Shown: piece by piece, positions 26,883 through 36,337 of the stretch | Position numbering within the stretch: position 1 is the stretch's first letter | Layout of the letters: each line of letters starts with the position of its first letter | Assembly (NCBI GenBank): GCA_947499635.1 | Contig: CANMPD010000006.1 | Location: 142,659 to 206,658 of the forward strand | DNA: 64,000 nucleotides | Origin: an uncultured Paracoccaceae bacterium | GTDB lineage: Bacteria; Pseudomonadota; Alphaproteobacteria; Rhodobacterales; Rhodobacteraceae | Direction: 5' to 3' | Notes under the pieces: model-generated | Seen by the model: only the letters and a program-made list of their open reading frames with translations | What the model was told of the DNA's origin: nothing | Database searches by the model: none | Made by a program: the position numbers and the translations under genes

Positions 26883-27568
26883 TTGGCAAGTTAACTGGGC
26901 GATTGGACTACAGGGCACTTGATCATATCTTAATCGATGTGCGCGGTGTTGGTTATATTGTCTACTGTTCCGAACGCACGATGGCGACCCTGCCAGGTAC
27001 TGGTGAAGCGGTGCAGCTGTATACTGATATGGTGGTGCGCGAAGATTTGATGCAACTCTTTGGCTTTACGTCTTTGGTTGAAAAGGAATGGCATCGCCTG
27101 TTGACCTCTGTGCAGGGTGTCGGGGCAAAAGTGTCTTTGGCAATTTTGGGCACGTTGGGCACCGATGGTGTTAGTCGTGCGATTGCACTCGGGGATTGGG
27201 CGAGTGTTAAAGCGGCCAAAGGTGTTGGGCCAAAGACGGCACAACGCATCGTTTTGGACCTTAAAGATAAAGCGCCAAGTGTAATGGCAATGGGAGGCAG
27301 TGTTCACGACGCTCTGAGTGGTGCTGAACTTGATGACGTGCTTGAGCCGGCTGATGCCGAAGTCAAACCTACACGCAAAGCCAAAACGGCGCCGAAACCT
27401 GCGAATAATGCGCAAGCTCAAGCCGGGGCTCTTTCAGCTTTGTCTAATCTTGGATATGGTCCGTCAGACGCTGCGGCCGCGGTTGCCGAAGCGGCAGCGT
27501 CGGATGTTGACTTGGGTGAGGCTGATCTTATCCGTGCGGCTTTACGGCTGTTGGCCCCGAAAGGCTAA
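26879..27568 (+). CDS. ruvA: Holliday junction branch-migration protein RuvA
   Basis: 229 residues. Binds the four-way junction and guides the RuvB motor. The OB-like domain I begins MIGKLTGRL, two helix-hairpin-helix motifs lie around residues 70-130 ([21 protein letters not shown]), then a flexible linker rich in Ala/Lys and the RuvB-binding domain III at the C-terminus. The start is ATG 26,879, overlapping ruvC. A longer frame from 26,777 is just the overlap with ruvC and is not used. Confidence 0.95.
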   Translation: MIGKLTGRLDYRALDHILIDVRGVGYIVYCSERTMATLPGTGEAVQLYTDMVVREDLMQLFGFTSLVEKEWHRLLTSVQGVGAKVSLAILGTLGTDGVSRAIALGDWASVKAAKGVGPKTAQRIVLDLKDKAPSVMAMGGSVHDALSGAELDDVLEPADAEVKPTRKAKTAPKPANNAQAQAGALSALSNLGYGPSDAAAAVAEAAASDVDLGEADLIRAALRLLAPKG

Positions 27569-27571
27569 ATC

Positions 27572-28591
27572 ATGATAGAGAGTGATCCGGCCCTGCGGCC
27601 CGAAAGTCTGCCCGAAGACAACGACCGAGCACTGCGTCCTCAGGGGCTTGGCGAGTTTATAGGTCAGGCAGAGGCGCGTGCAAATCTGCGTATCTTTATC
27701 GAAAGCGCGCGCCGGCGCGGCGAAGCCATGGATCATACGCTATTTCATGGCCCACCCGGATTGGGGAAAACCACGCTTGCGCAGATCGTGGCGCGAGAAT
27801 TGGGTGTGAATTTTCGTATGACGTCAGGTCCCGTTTTGGCGAAAGCAGGGGATTTGGCTGCGATTTTGACCAATCTTGAGGCACGGGATGTGCTGTTTAT
27901 TGATGAAATTCACCGTCTCAATCCAGTTGTAGAAGAAATTCTATATCCGGCACTAGAGGACTTCGAGCTCGATCTTGTTATTGGTGAAGGTCCTGCTGCA
28001 CGGACAGTGCGGATCGAATTGCAGCCTTTCACCTTGGTGGGGGCAACCACGCGTATGGGCTTGCTGACCACCCCGTTGCGTGACCGTTTTGGTATCCCGA
28101 CACGCTTGCAGTTTTATACAATTGATGAGCTCTTTGATATTGTGAGCCGAAACGCGCGTAAGCTTGGCGCACCAGCAGATGATGCTGGCGCCCGCGAGAT
28201 CGCGCGGCGCGCCCGCGGCACCCCAAGGATCGCGGGACGGCTCTTGCGCCGCGTGGTGGACTTTGCGATTGTCGAGGGCGACGGGACAATCTCACGCGAG
28301 TTGGCGGACGGTGCTTTGACACGCTTAGGGGTTGATCAGTTGGGACTGGATGGTGCTGACCGTCGTTATCTAAGCCTGATTGCCGAAAACTACGGCGGCG
28401 GCCCTGTGGGGATTGAGACGATTTCTGCGGCTCTCTCCGAAAGTCGAGATGCGCTTGAGGAAGTGATTGAACCTTATTTACTACAACAAGGGTTAATCCA
28501 ACGGACGCCGCGTGGCCGTATGCTTGCCCAGAAGGCTTGGGTGCATCTGGGTGTCGCGCCGCCGAAATCGCAAAGTGATTTGTTCAGCTAA
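27572..28591 (+). CDS. ruvB: Holliday junction DNA helicase RuvB
   Basis: 339 residues. AAA+ motor that drives branch migration with RuvA. Walker A GPPGLGKT (60-67), Walker B LFIDEIH (108-114), sensor GATTRMG and the C-terminal winged helix ([13 protein letters not shown]) are present. It starts three bases after the ruvA stop. Length is normal for the family. Confidence 0.97.
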   Translation: MIESDPALRPESLPEDNDRALRPQGLGEFIGQAEARANLRIFIESARRRGEAMDHTLFHGPPGLGKTTLAQIVARELGVNFRMTSGPVLAKAGDLAAILTNLEARDVLFIDEIHRLNPVVEEILYPALEDFELDLVIGEGPAARTVRIELQPFTLVGATTRMGLLTTPLRDRFGIPTRLQFYTIDELFDIVSRNARKLGAPADDAGAREIARRARGTPRIAGRLLRRVVDFAIVEGDGTISRELADGALTRLGVDQLGLDGADRRYLSLIAENYGGGPVGIETISAALSESRDALEEVIEPYLLQQGLIQRTPRGRMLAQKAWVHLGVAPPKSQSDLFS

Positions 28592-28684
28592 TTCCGAGAT
28601 GTCGAGTGGTGACAGATCATGAATAGCCCCCTTGTCCTTGGCGTGTGTTCTCGGCATTAAGTGCCATGAAAACGGAGGGAAGAT

Positions 28685-29350
28685 ATGGGTGCGGTGACAC
28701 CAGACCAAATCGAGGCACTGTTTACGCGCAGTGATGGCACTTATGCATTTGCGCGGTGGGGACGACCGATTGCGCCGATTGTATTTGGTGTGGAAGAGGC
28801 GACACTGGCGACAATCAAAGGCGCAATCGAAGCGGTTGTAACGTTGGCCGGACACCAAATGACGGACGCGGATCCTGAACTTGGTGCAAACCTTATGGTC
28901 TTCTTTTTTCGCGATTGGGCTGAGTTATTGGACGTGCCAGATTTAGGGCGTATGATCCCTGATCTGGTGCCTTTGGTTGAGAGGCTTTCGTCAGGTCAGG
29001 CGCGCCAGTATCGGGCGTTTCGTTTTGATGAGCAGGGCGGTATTCAGGTTTGTTTTGTCTTTTTACGTATGGACGCGGAGATGTTGAACATTCCTGCCGA
29101 CACTCTTGCGCTCGCTCAAGCGGCTCAAGCGATGGTCACATGGTCTGACACTGCGTTTTCCACCGCTTCGCCATTGGTGGTGGTGCCAGAGACCAAGGCA
29201 ACTATCCTAAGACCTGACGTCGCGGGAATTATTCTGGCGGCCTATGATCGAATGATGCCTGTATGCGCATCGGATGCCAGCCACGCGCTGCGTTTGTTTG
29301 CGCGCCTTCAGGCTCCGATTTTGCACGATGAGGTTCCCAATGCCACATGA
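28685..29350 (+). CDS. Unnamed 221-residue protein between ruvB and ybgC
   Basis: Soluble protein with no signal peptide or membrane helix and a strong GGAGGGA ribosome site. Mixed alpha/beta composition with FFFRDW (about 78-83) and a regular beta-rich middle (QARQYRAFRFDEQGG, near 103-117). The 3' end overlaps ybgC by 11 bases, so translation is coupled. I recognise no known family; similar genes seem to hold this place in relatives, which suggests a link to recombination repair or to the Tol system. Confidence 0.7.
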   Translation: MGAVTPDQIEALFTRSDGTYAFARWGRPIAPIVFGVEEATLATIKGAIEAVVTLAGHQMTDADPELGANLMVFFFRDWAELLDVPDLGRMIPDLVPLVERLSSGQARQYRAFRFDEQGGIQVCFVFLRMDAEMLNIPADTLALAQAAQAMVTWSDTAFSTASPLVVVPETKATILRPDVAGIILAAYDRMMPVCASDASHALRLFARLQAPILHDEVPNAT

Positions 29351-29726
29351 GTTTCCTGTCAGTGTCTATTATGAAGATACCGATATGGGAGGGATCGTAT
29401 ATCACGCGAACTATCTGCGTTTTATTGAACGTGCACGCAGTGCATTTGTTCGTGCGCAGGGTGTCGATCAAAATGCGTTACGTCATCGTGGCGTCGTATT
29501 CGTTGTGTCGCGGATCGAAGCTGATTTTGTTGCACCAGCGAAGTTTGAAGACGCGCTTGTCGTGAGGACGCAAATTGTAAAGCAATCACCAGTACGTCTG
29601 GTTTTGCAGCAAATGGTATTCAGGGATGATCTTGAGTTGTTTCGGGCGCGCGTCACGGTTGTGTCCATGGATATGGAGAGTGGGCGGCCGTTGCGATTAC
29701 CGGCAGAACTTCGCGCATTGAGTTAA
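29340..29726 (+). CDS. ybgC: Acyl-CoA thioesterase YbgC (Tol-Pal cluster)
   Basis: 128 residues, hotdog fold. Start ATG 29,340 lies inside the preceding gene. The signature YYEDTDMGGIVYHANYL (10-26) contains the catalytic aspartate. YbgC hydrolyses acyl-CoA thioesters and is the conserved first gene of the tol-pal operon, where it may connect phospholipid metabolism to envelope maintenance. Confidence 0.93.
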   Translation: MPHEFPVSVYYEDTDMGGIVYHANYLRFIERARSAFVRAQGVDQNALRHRGVVFVVSRIEADFVAPAKFEDALVVRTQIVKQSPVRLVLQQMVFRDDLELFRARVTVVSMDMESGRPLRLPAELRALS

Positions 29727-29832
29727 CATTTGCGGCAACAGGACGCTGTTTTTATGGCTTTCTGGTGCAACTGCTGTCATGCTAGGCGCAACAAGTCGTA
29801 TTTAAAAACGACACAGGCGATAGAGCAGGTAG

Positions 29833-30528
29833 ATGGCAACAGAAACTCTGGTATTGGCGCAGGAGATTGATTTCTCCATGTGGGGTCTATTCGCACGTGC
29901 GACACTGACCGTAAAATTTGTGATGTTACTGTTGGTGATATCATCCGTGTGGTCATGGTCTATTATCATTCAACGGACGTTGGTTTTTCGTCAAGCACGT
30001 GCCGAGGCTTTGCGGTTTGAGCAAGCCTTTTGGTCTGGTAATCCCTTGGATGAACTTTTTGATCAAATTGGTTCTGACCCTGCCGGTCGGGCTGAACGTG
30101 TATTCGCTGCCGGAATGTCTGAATGGCGGCGCAGCCACAGGACCGATGGGGCGTTGATTCCTGGGGTTCAGTCGCGCATAGATCGGACGATGGATGTAAC
30201 GATTGCTAAAGAGAGCGAGAGTTTACAAACTGGATTACAGGTTCTCGCGACGGTTGGGTCCACGGCGCCTTTTGTCGGGTTGTTTGGGACCGTTTGGGGC
30301 ATCATGAATGCCTTTGTCGAAATCGCTGAAGCGCAAAATACCAATCTTGCAGTTGTCGCGCCGGGTATTGCAGAGGCTTTATTGGCCACGGGCCTTGGGC
30401 TGTTGGCTGCAATCCCTGCGGTAATTTTTTACAATAAGCTAAGCGCAGATAGCGATAAGATTATCGCTGGCTATGAAGCGTTTGCAGATGAGTTTGCGAC
30501 GATTTTCTCGCGCCAGCTGGATAGTTGA
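29833..30528 (+). CDS. tolQ: Tol-Pal system inner-membrane protein TolQ
   Basis: 231 residues. MotA/ExbB-family proton-channel subunit in the inner membrane; with TolR it uses the proton gradient to energise TolA. Three membrane helices are visible (about 18-42, 132-153, 169-194), with conserved VGLFGTVWGIMNAF (about 148-161) and a LLATGLGLLAAIPA segment near 179-192. It is the first of the contiguous tolQ-tolR-tolA-tolB-pal-cpoB run. Confidence 0.95.
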   Translation: MATETLVLAQEIDFSMWGLFARATLTVKFVMLLLVISSVWSWSIIIQRTLVFRQARAEALRFEQAFWSGNPLDELFDQIGSDPAGRAERVFAAGMSEWRRSHRTDGALIPGVQSRIDRTMDVTIAKESESLQTGLQVLATVGSTAPFVGLFGTVWGIMNAFVEIAEAQNTNLAVVAPGIAEALLATGLGLLAAIPAVIFYNKLSADSDKIIAGYEAFADEFATIFSRQLDS

Positions 30529-30531
30529 ACG

Positions 30532-31035
30532 ATGGGCGCTGCGATCCAAAGTAAAAATGCGGGCGGGGGCACGCGACGCGGGCGCAGGCGGTCTCGGGCG
30601 CGACCAATGGCGGAGATTAATGTAACACCGTTTGTGGACGTTATGTTGGTTCTCTTGATTGTGTTTATGGTTGCGGCGCCGCTTTTGACCGTGGGTGTTC
30701 CTGTGGAATTGCCAAAAACTGCTGCAGGCGCTTTGTCTGGTGATGAGGAAGAACCACTCAGTATCACTTTGACCGCCGCAGGTGAGGTTCAGATACAAAC
30801 CACGCCTGTCCCGCGTGAAGACTTGATCTCGCGATTACGTGCGATCGCATCTGAACGCGAGTCTGATCGGGTTTTCTTACGAGCGGATGGTGCTGTGGCT
30901 TATGCTGACGTGATGCAAATCATGGGGGCGTTAAATGCTGGCGGTTTTTCGAATGTAGGCTTGGTGACAGATACCGGCGGTCCTGCACTGGATGGGTCTT
31001 CTGCGACGCTGCCTGCTGCAGCTGATCAAGAGTGA
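30532..31035 (+). CDS. tolR: Tol-Pal system protein TolR
   Basis: 167 residues. Single-pass inner-membrane protein (helix about 35-55) with the conserved aspartate in TPFVDVMLVLLIVFMV, followed by a periplasmic domain. It works with TolQ as the stator of the Tol motor. The N-terminal 25 residues are unusually Arg-rich (GGGTRRGRRRSRARP). The stop is 13 bases before the tolA start. Confidence 0.93.
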   Translation: MGAAIQSKNAGGGTRRGRRRSRARPMAEINVTPFVDVMLVLLIVFMVAAPLLTVGVPVELPKTAAGALSGDEEEPLSITLTAAGEVQIQTTPVPREDLISRLRAIASERESDRVFLRADGAVAYADVMQIMGALNAGGFSNVGLVTDTGGPALDGSSATLPAAADQE

Positions 31036-31048
31036 CCGGGAGGTCTGC

Positions 31049-32191
31049 GTGCAAACCGGTACGAAAATCTCGCTTATTGGCCACGGCGCGCTGATCTCAT
31101 GGGCGCTGGTGGGTGGGATCTTTCGTTCGGCACCTGATCCAGTTTCTGTACAGGAAGTCGCTGTGATTTCGTTGCAAGATTTCGAGCGTCTGAATGAACA
31201 AGTCACAAGTCCCGATGTGGTCGAGGCCCCGGAAACGCCTCAGGTGCCGGCAACAGTTTCAGATCTTCAGGTCGATGCAAGGCCACCAGATGACGTACCA
31301 GGCGATGTACTGCCCGAAGCGCCGGTCAAGCCAGAGCCGGATCCTCTACCCGAACCCGTAGAGCCCGATCCTGAACCCGAGATTCAGCAAGTGGTACCGG
31401 AGGTCTCTGAACCACAACTCGATGATAGCCCTCTGCCTCAACTGACAGAGCCAGAAGTCGGTCGTGCAATCGATCGTGTGGCGCCAACGCCGATTGCAGA
31501 GCCTGAGCCCGATGTCGCAATTGATGACGTTACCCAAGACGAGATAACCCCAGAAGCCGGCGCCGATGAGGTGCAACCGGCACAAGAGGCGACCGCGCAG
31601 GAAGCGGCGAGTGATCGCACGGTGACAGAAGCCGAAGCGCAAAGTGATGCGCTGTCGCTGCAAAATGCGCCACGTCCACGTATACGTCCCAAACGACCAA
31701 CGCCTGTCGCTGATGAGCCCAAGCCTGAACCGCCGCAATCCGCGCCTCAGGACGATCCCGCCGAGGCTGAGCCAACACCAAGCCCCGCACCAGATGACGC
31801 CGCGATTGAACAAGCCTTGCAGGATGTGTTGGGGCAATCGGCACAACCAGCTGAACAAAAAAGCGGCCCTCCTTTGACTTCAGGAGAGAAGGAGGGGCTG
31901 CGTGTGGCCGTGTCACAGTGTTGGAATGTTGGCGCGCTCTCAAGTGCGGCGCAACGGGTCACGGTTGTTGTTGCGTTGAATTTGACACCGGACGGTAAAC
32001 CTGTTTCAGGCAGTCTTAAACTGGCCTCCAGTGAAGGCGGTGACCAAGCCGCCGCAAATCAAGCATATCAAGCTGCGCGCCGCGCGATTTTACGCTGTGG
32101 GTCAAAAGGTTTTGATCTGCCTGCTGACAAATACGAGCAATGGCGTGATATAGAAATGACGTTTAACCCGGAAAGGATACGGAACAAATGA
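31049..32191 (+). CDS. tolA: Tol-Pal system protein TolA
   Basis: 380 residues from GTG 31,049, which has GGGAGG upstream; a longer frame reaches 30,992 but lacks this. An N-terminal inner-membrane helix is followed by a long Pro/Glu/Asp-rich periplasmic region (about 35-270), with the RPRIRPKRP motif near 208-216, and a compact C-terminal TolA III-like domain (about 285-375) that binds TolB, Pal or pore proteins. The low-complexity stalk is typical of alphaproteobacterial TolA. Confidence 0.9.
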   Translation: MQTGTKISLIGHGALISWALVGGIFRSAPDPVSVQEVAVISLQDFERLNEQVTSPDVVEAPETPQVPATVSDLQVDARPPDDVPGDVLPEAPVKPEPDPLPEPVEPDPEPEIQQVVPEVSEPQLDDSPLPQLTEPEVGRAIDRVAPTPIAEPEPDVAIDDVTQDEITPEAGADEVQPAQEATAQEAASDRTVTEAEAQSDALSLQNAPRPRIRPKRPTPVADEPKPEPPQSAPQDDPAEAEPTPSPAPDDAAIEQALQDVLGQSAQPAEQKSGPPLTSGEKEGLRVAVSQCWNVGALSSAAQRVTVVVALNLTPDGKPVSGSLKLASSEGGDQAAANQAYQAARRAILRCGSKGFDLPADKYEQWRDIEMTFNPERIRNK

Positions 32192-33513
32192 GACATGCTT
32201 TGGTCGCAGCGCTATGCAGCCTCTCGCTTTTGTTGCCGAACGTAGGGCAAGCACAAGATGGTCCGCTACGCATTGAAATTACCGACGGTGTTATCGAACC
32301 TCTTCCCTTTGCTGTACCCGATTTCATAGCAACATCGCCTGCAGCCTCGCAATATGCGGAACAGTTGGCGCGGGTTGTGTCGCAAGATCTGGTCGGATCA
32401 GGTTTGTTTCGTGAAGTCTCCAAAGAGGCTTATATTTCCCAGTATACCGACTTTAATACACCAGTAAAATTCCCAGATTGGCGCGCAATCAATGCGCAGG
32501 CGCTGATAACGGGCGAGGTTACTTTGTCTGGTAACCAGTTGACGGTTCGTTTTCGTGGGTATGATGTTTTCGCGGGCAAACAGTTGGATGGAGCAGGTCT
32601 GCAGTTGACTGGGACGACTGACGGTTGGCGTCGGATCGCCCATAAAGTCGCGGATGCAATCTATTCGCAAATTACCGGCGAGGGTAAATATTTCGACAGC
32701 CGTGTTGTTTTCGTTTCGGAAAGTGGGCCTAAAAATAACCGCCAAAAACGCCTGGCTGTCATGGATTATGACGGCGAGAATGTGCAGTATCTTACGAACT
32801 CAAGCTCGATTGTTCTGGCACCTCGGTTTTCCCCATCGGGGGATCGTGTCCTTTATACAAGCTACGAGAGTGGGTTTCCGCAGATTCACGTGTTGGATAT
32901 CGGTCGTGTGCAGCAGCGGGTTTTATCCGCAGGCAATGGCGCTATGAGCTTTGCTCCGCGTTTTGCACCAGATGGACGGCGCGTTGTTTACTCTCAATCC
33001 GAAGGCGGCAATACGGACCTCTATAGCCTTGATATTGCAAGCGGGGCTACGCAGCGTTTGACAACATCGCCGTCTATTGAAACCGCGCCCTCATATTCGC
33101 CGGATGGTAGCCAGATCGTATTCGAGAGCGATCGCTCCGGTACGCCGCAGATATATATTATGTCTGCGAATGGTGGGGCCGCGAAACGGATCAGTTCTGG
33201 GAAGGGCCGGTATGGTACGCCTGTATGGTCGCCACGTGGTGACCTTGTTGCGTTTACCAAACAAAATGCAGGCCGTTTCCATATTGGCGTGATGCGGACA
33301 GATGGCAGTGAAGAACGTCTTCTGACGGCTTCCTTTTTGGACGAAGGGCCCACTTGGTCGCCTAACGGACGTGTGATTATGTTCACACGTGAAACCCAAG
33401 GACCTACAGGGCGCGCGCTGTTATATTCAGTCGATATATCAGGTCGTAACCTCAAACCGGTACGGACCCCAGCTGGCGGATCTGATCCTGCTTGGTCACC
33501 TTTGCAAGAATGA
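32188..33513 (+). CDS. tolB: Tol-Pal system beta-propeller protein TolB
   Basis: 441 residues with an N-terminal signal peptide (cleavage near residue 22, GQA). A small alpha/beta domain (about 25-165) precedes a six-bladed beta-propeller with repeated WSP/FSPSGD/YSPDG motifs. Periplasmic TolB binds Pal and TolA. The start overlaps the tolA stop (ATGA). Confidence 0.96.
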   Translation: MRHALVAALCSLSLLLPNVGQAQDGPLRIEITDGVIEPLPFAVPDFIATSPAASQYAEQLARVVSQDLVGSGLFREVSKEAYISQYTDFNTPVKFPDWRAINAQALITGEVTLSGNQLTVRFRGYDVFAGKQLDGAGLQLTGTTDGWRRIAHKVADAIYSQITGEGKYFDSRVVFVSESGPKNNRQKRLAVMDYDGENVQYLTNSSSIVLAPRFSPSGDRVLYTSYESGFPQIHVLDIGRVQQRVLSAGNGAMSFAPRFAPDGRRVVYSQSEGGNTDLYSLDIASGATQRLTTSPSIETAPSYSPDGSQIVFESDRSGTPQIYIMSANGGAAKRISSGKGRYGTPVWSPRGDLVAFTKQNAGRFHIGVMRTDGSEERLLTASFLDEGPTWSPNGRVIMFTRETQGPTGRALLYSVDISGRNLKPVRTPAGGSDPAWSPLQE

Positions 33514-33629
33514 GGCTTGCAGGGATGATGAAAAGCGGGGCAGTTTGTGCTAAATTTTATAGAAATAGCTCGAAACACCTTACTAAGGTCGAGCGTGCAA
33601 CATCCCAAAGGGATGAAAGAGGCAGTGTG

Positions 33630-34142
33630 ATGAAGAGTTTTAAAGCGATCTTTTCGGTAGCCGTTGTGCTTGTCGTAGCCGGATGTTCACAAAGTAGATT
33701 TGATGACAGCAGTTATAATGCTGGCGCAAATGGCGTGAACGGAAATATTGGCGCAGGGGGGATCTCGGATCCGGCAAGCCCCGCGTATTTCCGCGAAACC
33801 GTTGGAGATCGGATTTTATTCCTGGTTGACCAATCCACCGTAAACCCGCAGGCACAAAGTGTGTTGCAAGGGCAAGCGCGATGGTTGGCAGCAAACCCTG
33901 AGTATACGATTACAATCGAAGGACACGCCGACGAGCAGGGGACACGGGATTATAACCTTGCCTTGGGTGCGCGTCGCGCAAATGCGGCGCGGGAATATTT
34001 GATTTCTCTGGGTGTAGATGGTTCACGGATCAATGTGGTTACCTTTGGTAAAGAACGTCCGGTCGAAATTTGTTCAAATGAAAGCTGCTACTCTCAAAAC
34101 CGTCGCGCTGTGACCGTTTTGGCAAGCGGCTTATTGGGGTGA
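33630..34142 (+). CDS. pal: Peptidoglycan-associated lipoprotein Pal
   Basis: 170 residues. Lipobox VVAG-C19 marks an outer-membrane lipoprotein. The OmpA-like domain binds peptidoglycan via the EGHADEQGTRDYNLALG and RANAAREYL segments. Start ATG 33,630 has GAGGCAG upstream; a frame open from 33,492 is non-functional leader. Pal anchors the outer membrane to the wall and takes part in constriction during division with the rest of Tol. Confidence 0.95.
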   Translation: MKSFKAIFSVAVVLVVAGCSQSRFDDSSYNAGANGVNGNIGAGGISDPASPAYFRETVGDRILFLVDQSTVNPQAQSVLQGQARWLAANPEYTITIEGHADEQGTRDYNLALGARRANAAREYLISLGVDGSRINVVTFGKERPVEICSNESCYSQNRRAVTVLASGLLG

Positions 34143-34146
34143 TTCC

Positions 34147-35007
34147 ATGCCTTGTCTGCGCGCTTTTTTGAAAAGAACAGTTTTACCTTTTGGCCTCTGT
34201 ATAGGTTTCACCCTCTCAGGTCTGTCGCCTTCAGTCGCGCAATCACAGGAGCAGACATTGGCGGACATTCGCCAAGAGCTCACTGTGTTGCACCTGGATA
34301 TTCAACGTTTACGGCGTGAATTGTCTACGACAGGCGCACCTAGCGTAAGCGGAGGAAACGGGTCGGTTTTGGCGCGCGTGGCCGCAATGGAAGGCGAGTT
34401 GCAGCATTTAACAGCGCAGACAGAGCAGCTAGATTTCCAGATCCAAAACATTGTGCGTGACGGTACGAACCGGATCGGAGATCTTGAGTTTCGTTTGGTT
34501 GAACTCGAAGGGGGCGATCTCTCGACGTTGGGAGAAACATCAACCTTAGGGGGAGATGTTTCCGCCAACGAAGAGATCAGCGAGGGTACCGATCCCGCAC
34601 AAACTTCACCCAGTGAAGAACTTGCAGTCGGAGAACAGGCGGATTTTGCATCGGCGATGGCGGATCTCGATGAGGCAAAGTTTCAATCCGCCGCAGACAA
34701 ATTGGCAGCTTTTCAGGTGTCATACCCGGGAAGCCCTCTTGCCGCTGAAGTGGATTTAGCGCGCGGGAAAGCGTTAGACGGGTTGGGAGATACGCGAGAA
34801 GCTGCACGGTCTTATTTGGCAGGGTTTACGGCTGCGCCGACAGGCCCGAAGGCGCCCGAAGCCTTGTTTGAACTTGGTGCGGCTTTGGGCCGCTTAGACC
34901 AAGTCGATCAAGCTTGTATTACTCTTTCTGAGGTTGCGGTACGTTTCCCAGCCAGTAATTCGGTGACTTTGGCGCAAACCGAACGGGCTAAATTGAGCTG
35001 CCCGTGA
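34147..35007 (+). CDS. cpoB: Tol-Pal cell-division coordinator CpoB (YbgF)
   Basis: 286 residues. Signal peptide (about 1-30), an N-terminal coiled-coil (about 35-120, with repeated Leu/Gln spacing) and a C-terminal TPR domain (about 170-280). CpoB coordinates peptidoglycan synthesis with Tol-driven outer-membrane constriction. Its stop overlaps the tilS start by four bases (GTGA). Confidence 0.9.
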   Translation: MPCLRAFLKRTVLPFGLCIGFTLSGLSPSVAQSQEQTLADIRQELTVLHLDIQRLRRELSTTGAPSVSGGNGSVLARVAAMEGELQHLTAQTEQLDFQIQNIVRDGTNRIGDLEFRLVELEGGDLSTLGETSTLGGDVSANEEISEGTDPAQTSPSEELAVGEQADFASAMADLDEAKFQSAADKLAAFQVSYPGSPLAAEVDLARGKALDGLGDTREAARSYLAGFTAAPTGPKAPEALFELGAALGRLDQVDQACITLSEVAVRFPASNSVTLAQTERAKLSCP

Positions 35008-36257
35008 AGATAACGTCGCCAGAGAAATATGAAACCATTAAGGCGCACTTCGGAGATCCTTCTCCTGCTGCGATAGGGGTTGCTGTATCTGGCGGTAGCG
35101 ACTCATTGGCTCTGTTGCATTTGCTACATGAGATTTTTGATTCTGATGTTGTTAAATTACATGTGGCGACTGTTGATCATGGGTTAAGAAAGGAGTCCAA
35201 TGCTGAAGCGGTGCAAGTGGCTCGGATAGCTCAAGATCTTGGTTTGTCACACACAATTTTGCATTGGGAAGAGGGGCCGGGCTCCGGGAACTTGCAAGAG
35301 CAAGCCCGCGCGGCACGTTATCGGCTTTTAGCGCAGTGGGCGCGCGAAAACGATATTGCTGCGGTTGGATTGGGGCACACAGCCGATGATCAAGCCGAGA
35401 CAGTGTTGATGCGCATGAGACGGGTGTCTGGTGTTCGTGGACTTTCGGCAATGTCCGCACGTCGCATGCAAAACGGCATCTCTTTTGTTCGCCCCCTTTT
35501 GGATGTCCGTCGCGAAGAGTTGCGAGATTACTTACGAGCAAATAATCTACAGTGGATCGAAGATCCGTCAAATTCTGATCACCGTTTCGAACGGGTTCGC
35601 ACACGTGAAGCTCTCAAACATCTCGAACCTTTGGGACTAACTGTTGACGCGCTGCGTTCGGTTGCCGAAAATATGGGCCATGCACGGGATGCTTTGGATT
35701 GGTACAGTTTTACTGCGGCACGTGATATCGTAACCATTTCTGAATACGGTGTGTGTATCTGCCAACGTCAGTTTCGTACTTTGCCTGATGAAATTGCGCA
35801 TCGCATTCTGTCGCAAGCGATCCGGTGGATTACGGGGTTGGATTACCCTCCTCGACGCACCGCCATGATCGCAGCTTTGCGGTCCGTTCGTCATGGTGTT
35901 TCGTTTACGGTGGCTGGGTGTCAGATTTTAACGCGTCGGGGTATGACTTGGGTGACCCGCGAGCTCAATGCGGTGACTGGAATCACTGGAGAGGTAGATG
36001 GAAAATGGGATCTATGGTGGCAAGTTTATGGACAAAAATTCGAAGATCATGAAGTTCGCGCTATAGGGCAAGACGGGCTGCATCAATTTAGCGAATGGCG
36101 CGCTTTAGACCTTCCTCGTATGGTTCTGGCGGTCACTCCTGGGGTATGGTCTGGCGAAAAGCTTTTGGCTGCACCTGCAGCAGGGCTTGACGCAGGCTGG
36201 AGTGTGCGCCATCTGAAGGACGCAGAAGAGTTCTATGGCGGTTTTTTATCTCATTGA
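35004..36257 (+). CDS. tilS: tRNA(Ile)-lysidine synthase TilS
   Basis: 417 residues from GTG 35,004. Adds lysine to C34 of tRNA-Ile(CAU) so that it reads AUA codons; essential. The PP-loop is SGGSDS (29-34). VDHGLR lies at about 57-62, and LGHTADDQAET near 118-128 is the family signature. The C-terminal domain is present. It couples to cpoB by the start overlap and precedes ftsH. Confidence 0.93.
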   Translation: MKITSPEKYETIKAHFGDPSPAAIGVAVSGGSDSLALLHLLHEIFDSDVVKLHVATVDHGLRKESNAEAVQVARIAQDLGLSHTILHWEEGPGSGNLQEQARAARYRLLAQWARENDIAAVGLGHTADDQAETVLMRMRRVSGVRGLSAMSARRMQNGISFVRPLLDVRREELRDYLRANNLQWIEDPSNSDHRFERVRTREALKHLEPLGLTVDALRSVAENMGHARDALDWYSFTAARDIVTISEYGVCICQRQFRTLPDEIAHRILSQAIRWITGLDYPPRRTAMIAALRSVRHGVSFTVAGCQILTRRGMTWVTRELNAVTGITGEVDGKWDLWWQVYGQKFEDHEVRAIGQDGLHQFSEWRALDLPRMVLAVTPGVWSGEKLLAAPAAGLDAGWSVRHLKDAEEFYGGFLSH

Positions 36258-36337
36258 ATCTGACCAAATCATCCCTATTTTAGAGGGAAATCATTGTCCC
36301 ACTTTTGGGGCGCACCGACTTCTTTAGGAGAGCTTCC

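Noticed and set aside
31346..31858. Long antisense frames within tolA
   Set aside because: They mirror the biased Pro/Glu codons of tolA and show no protein-like pattern.
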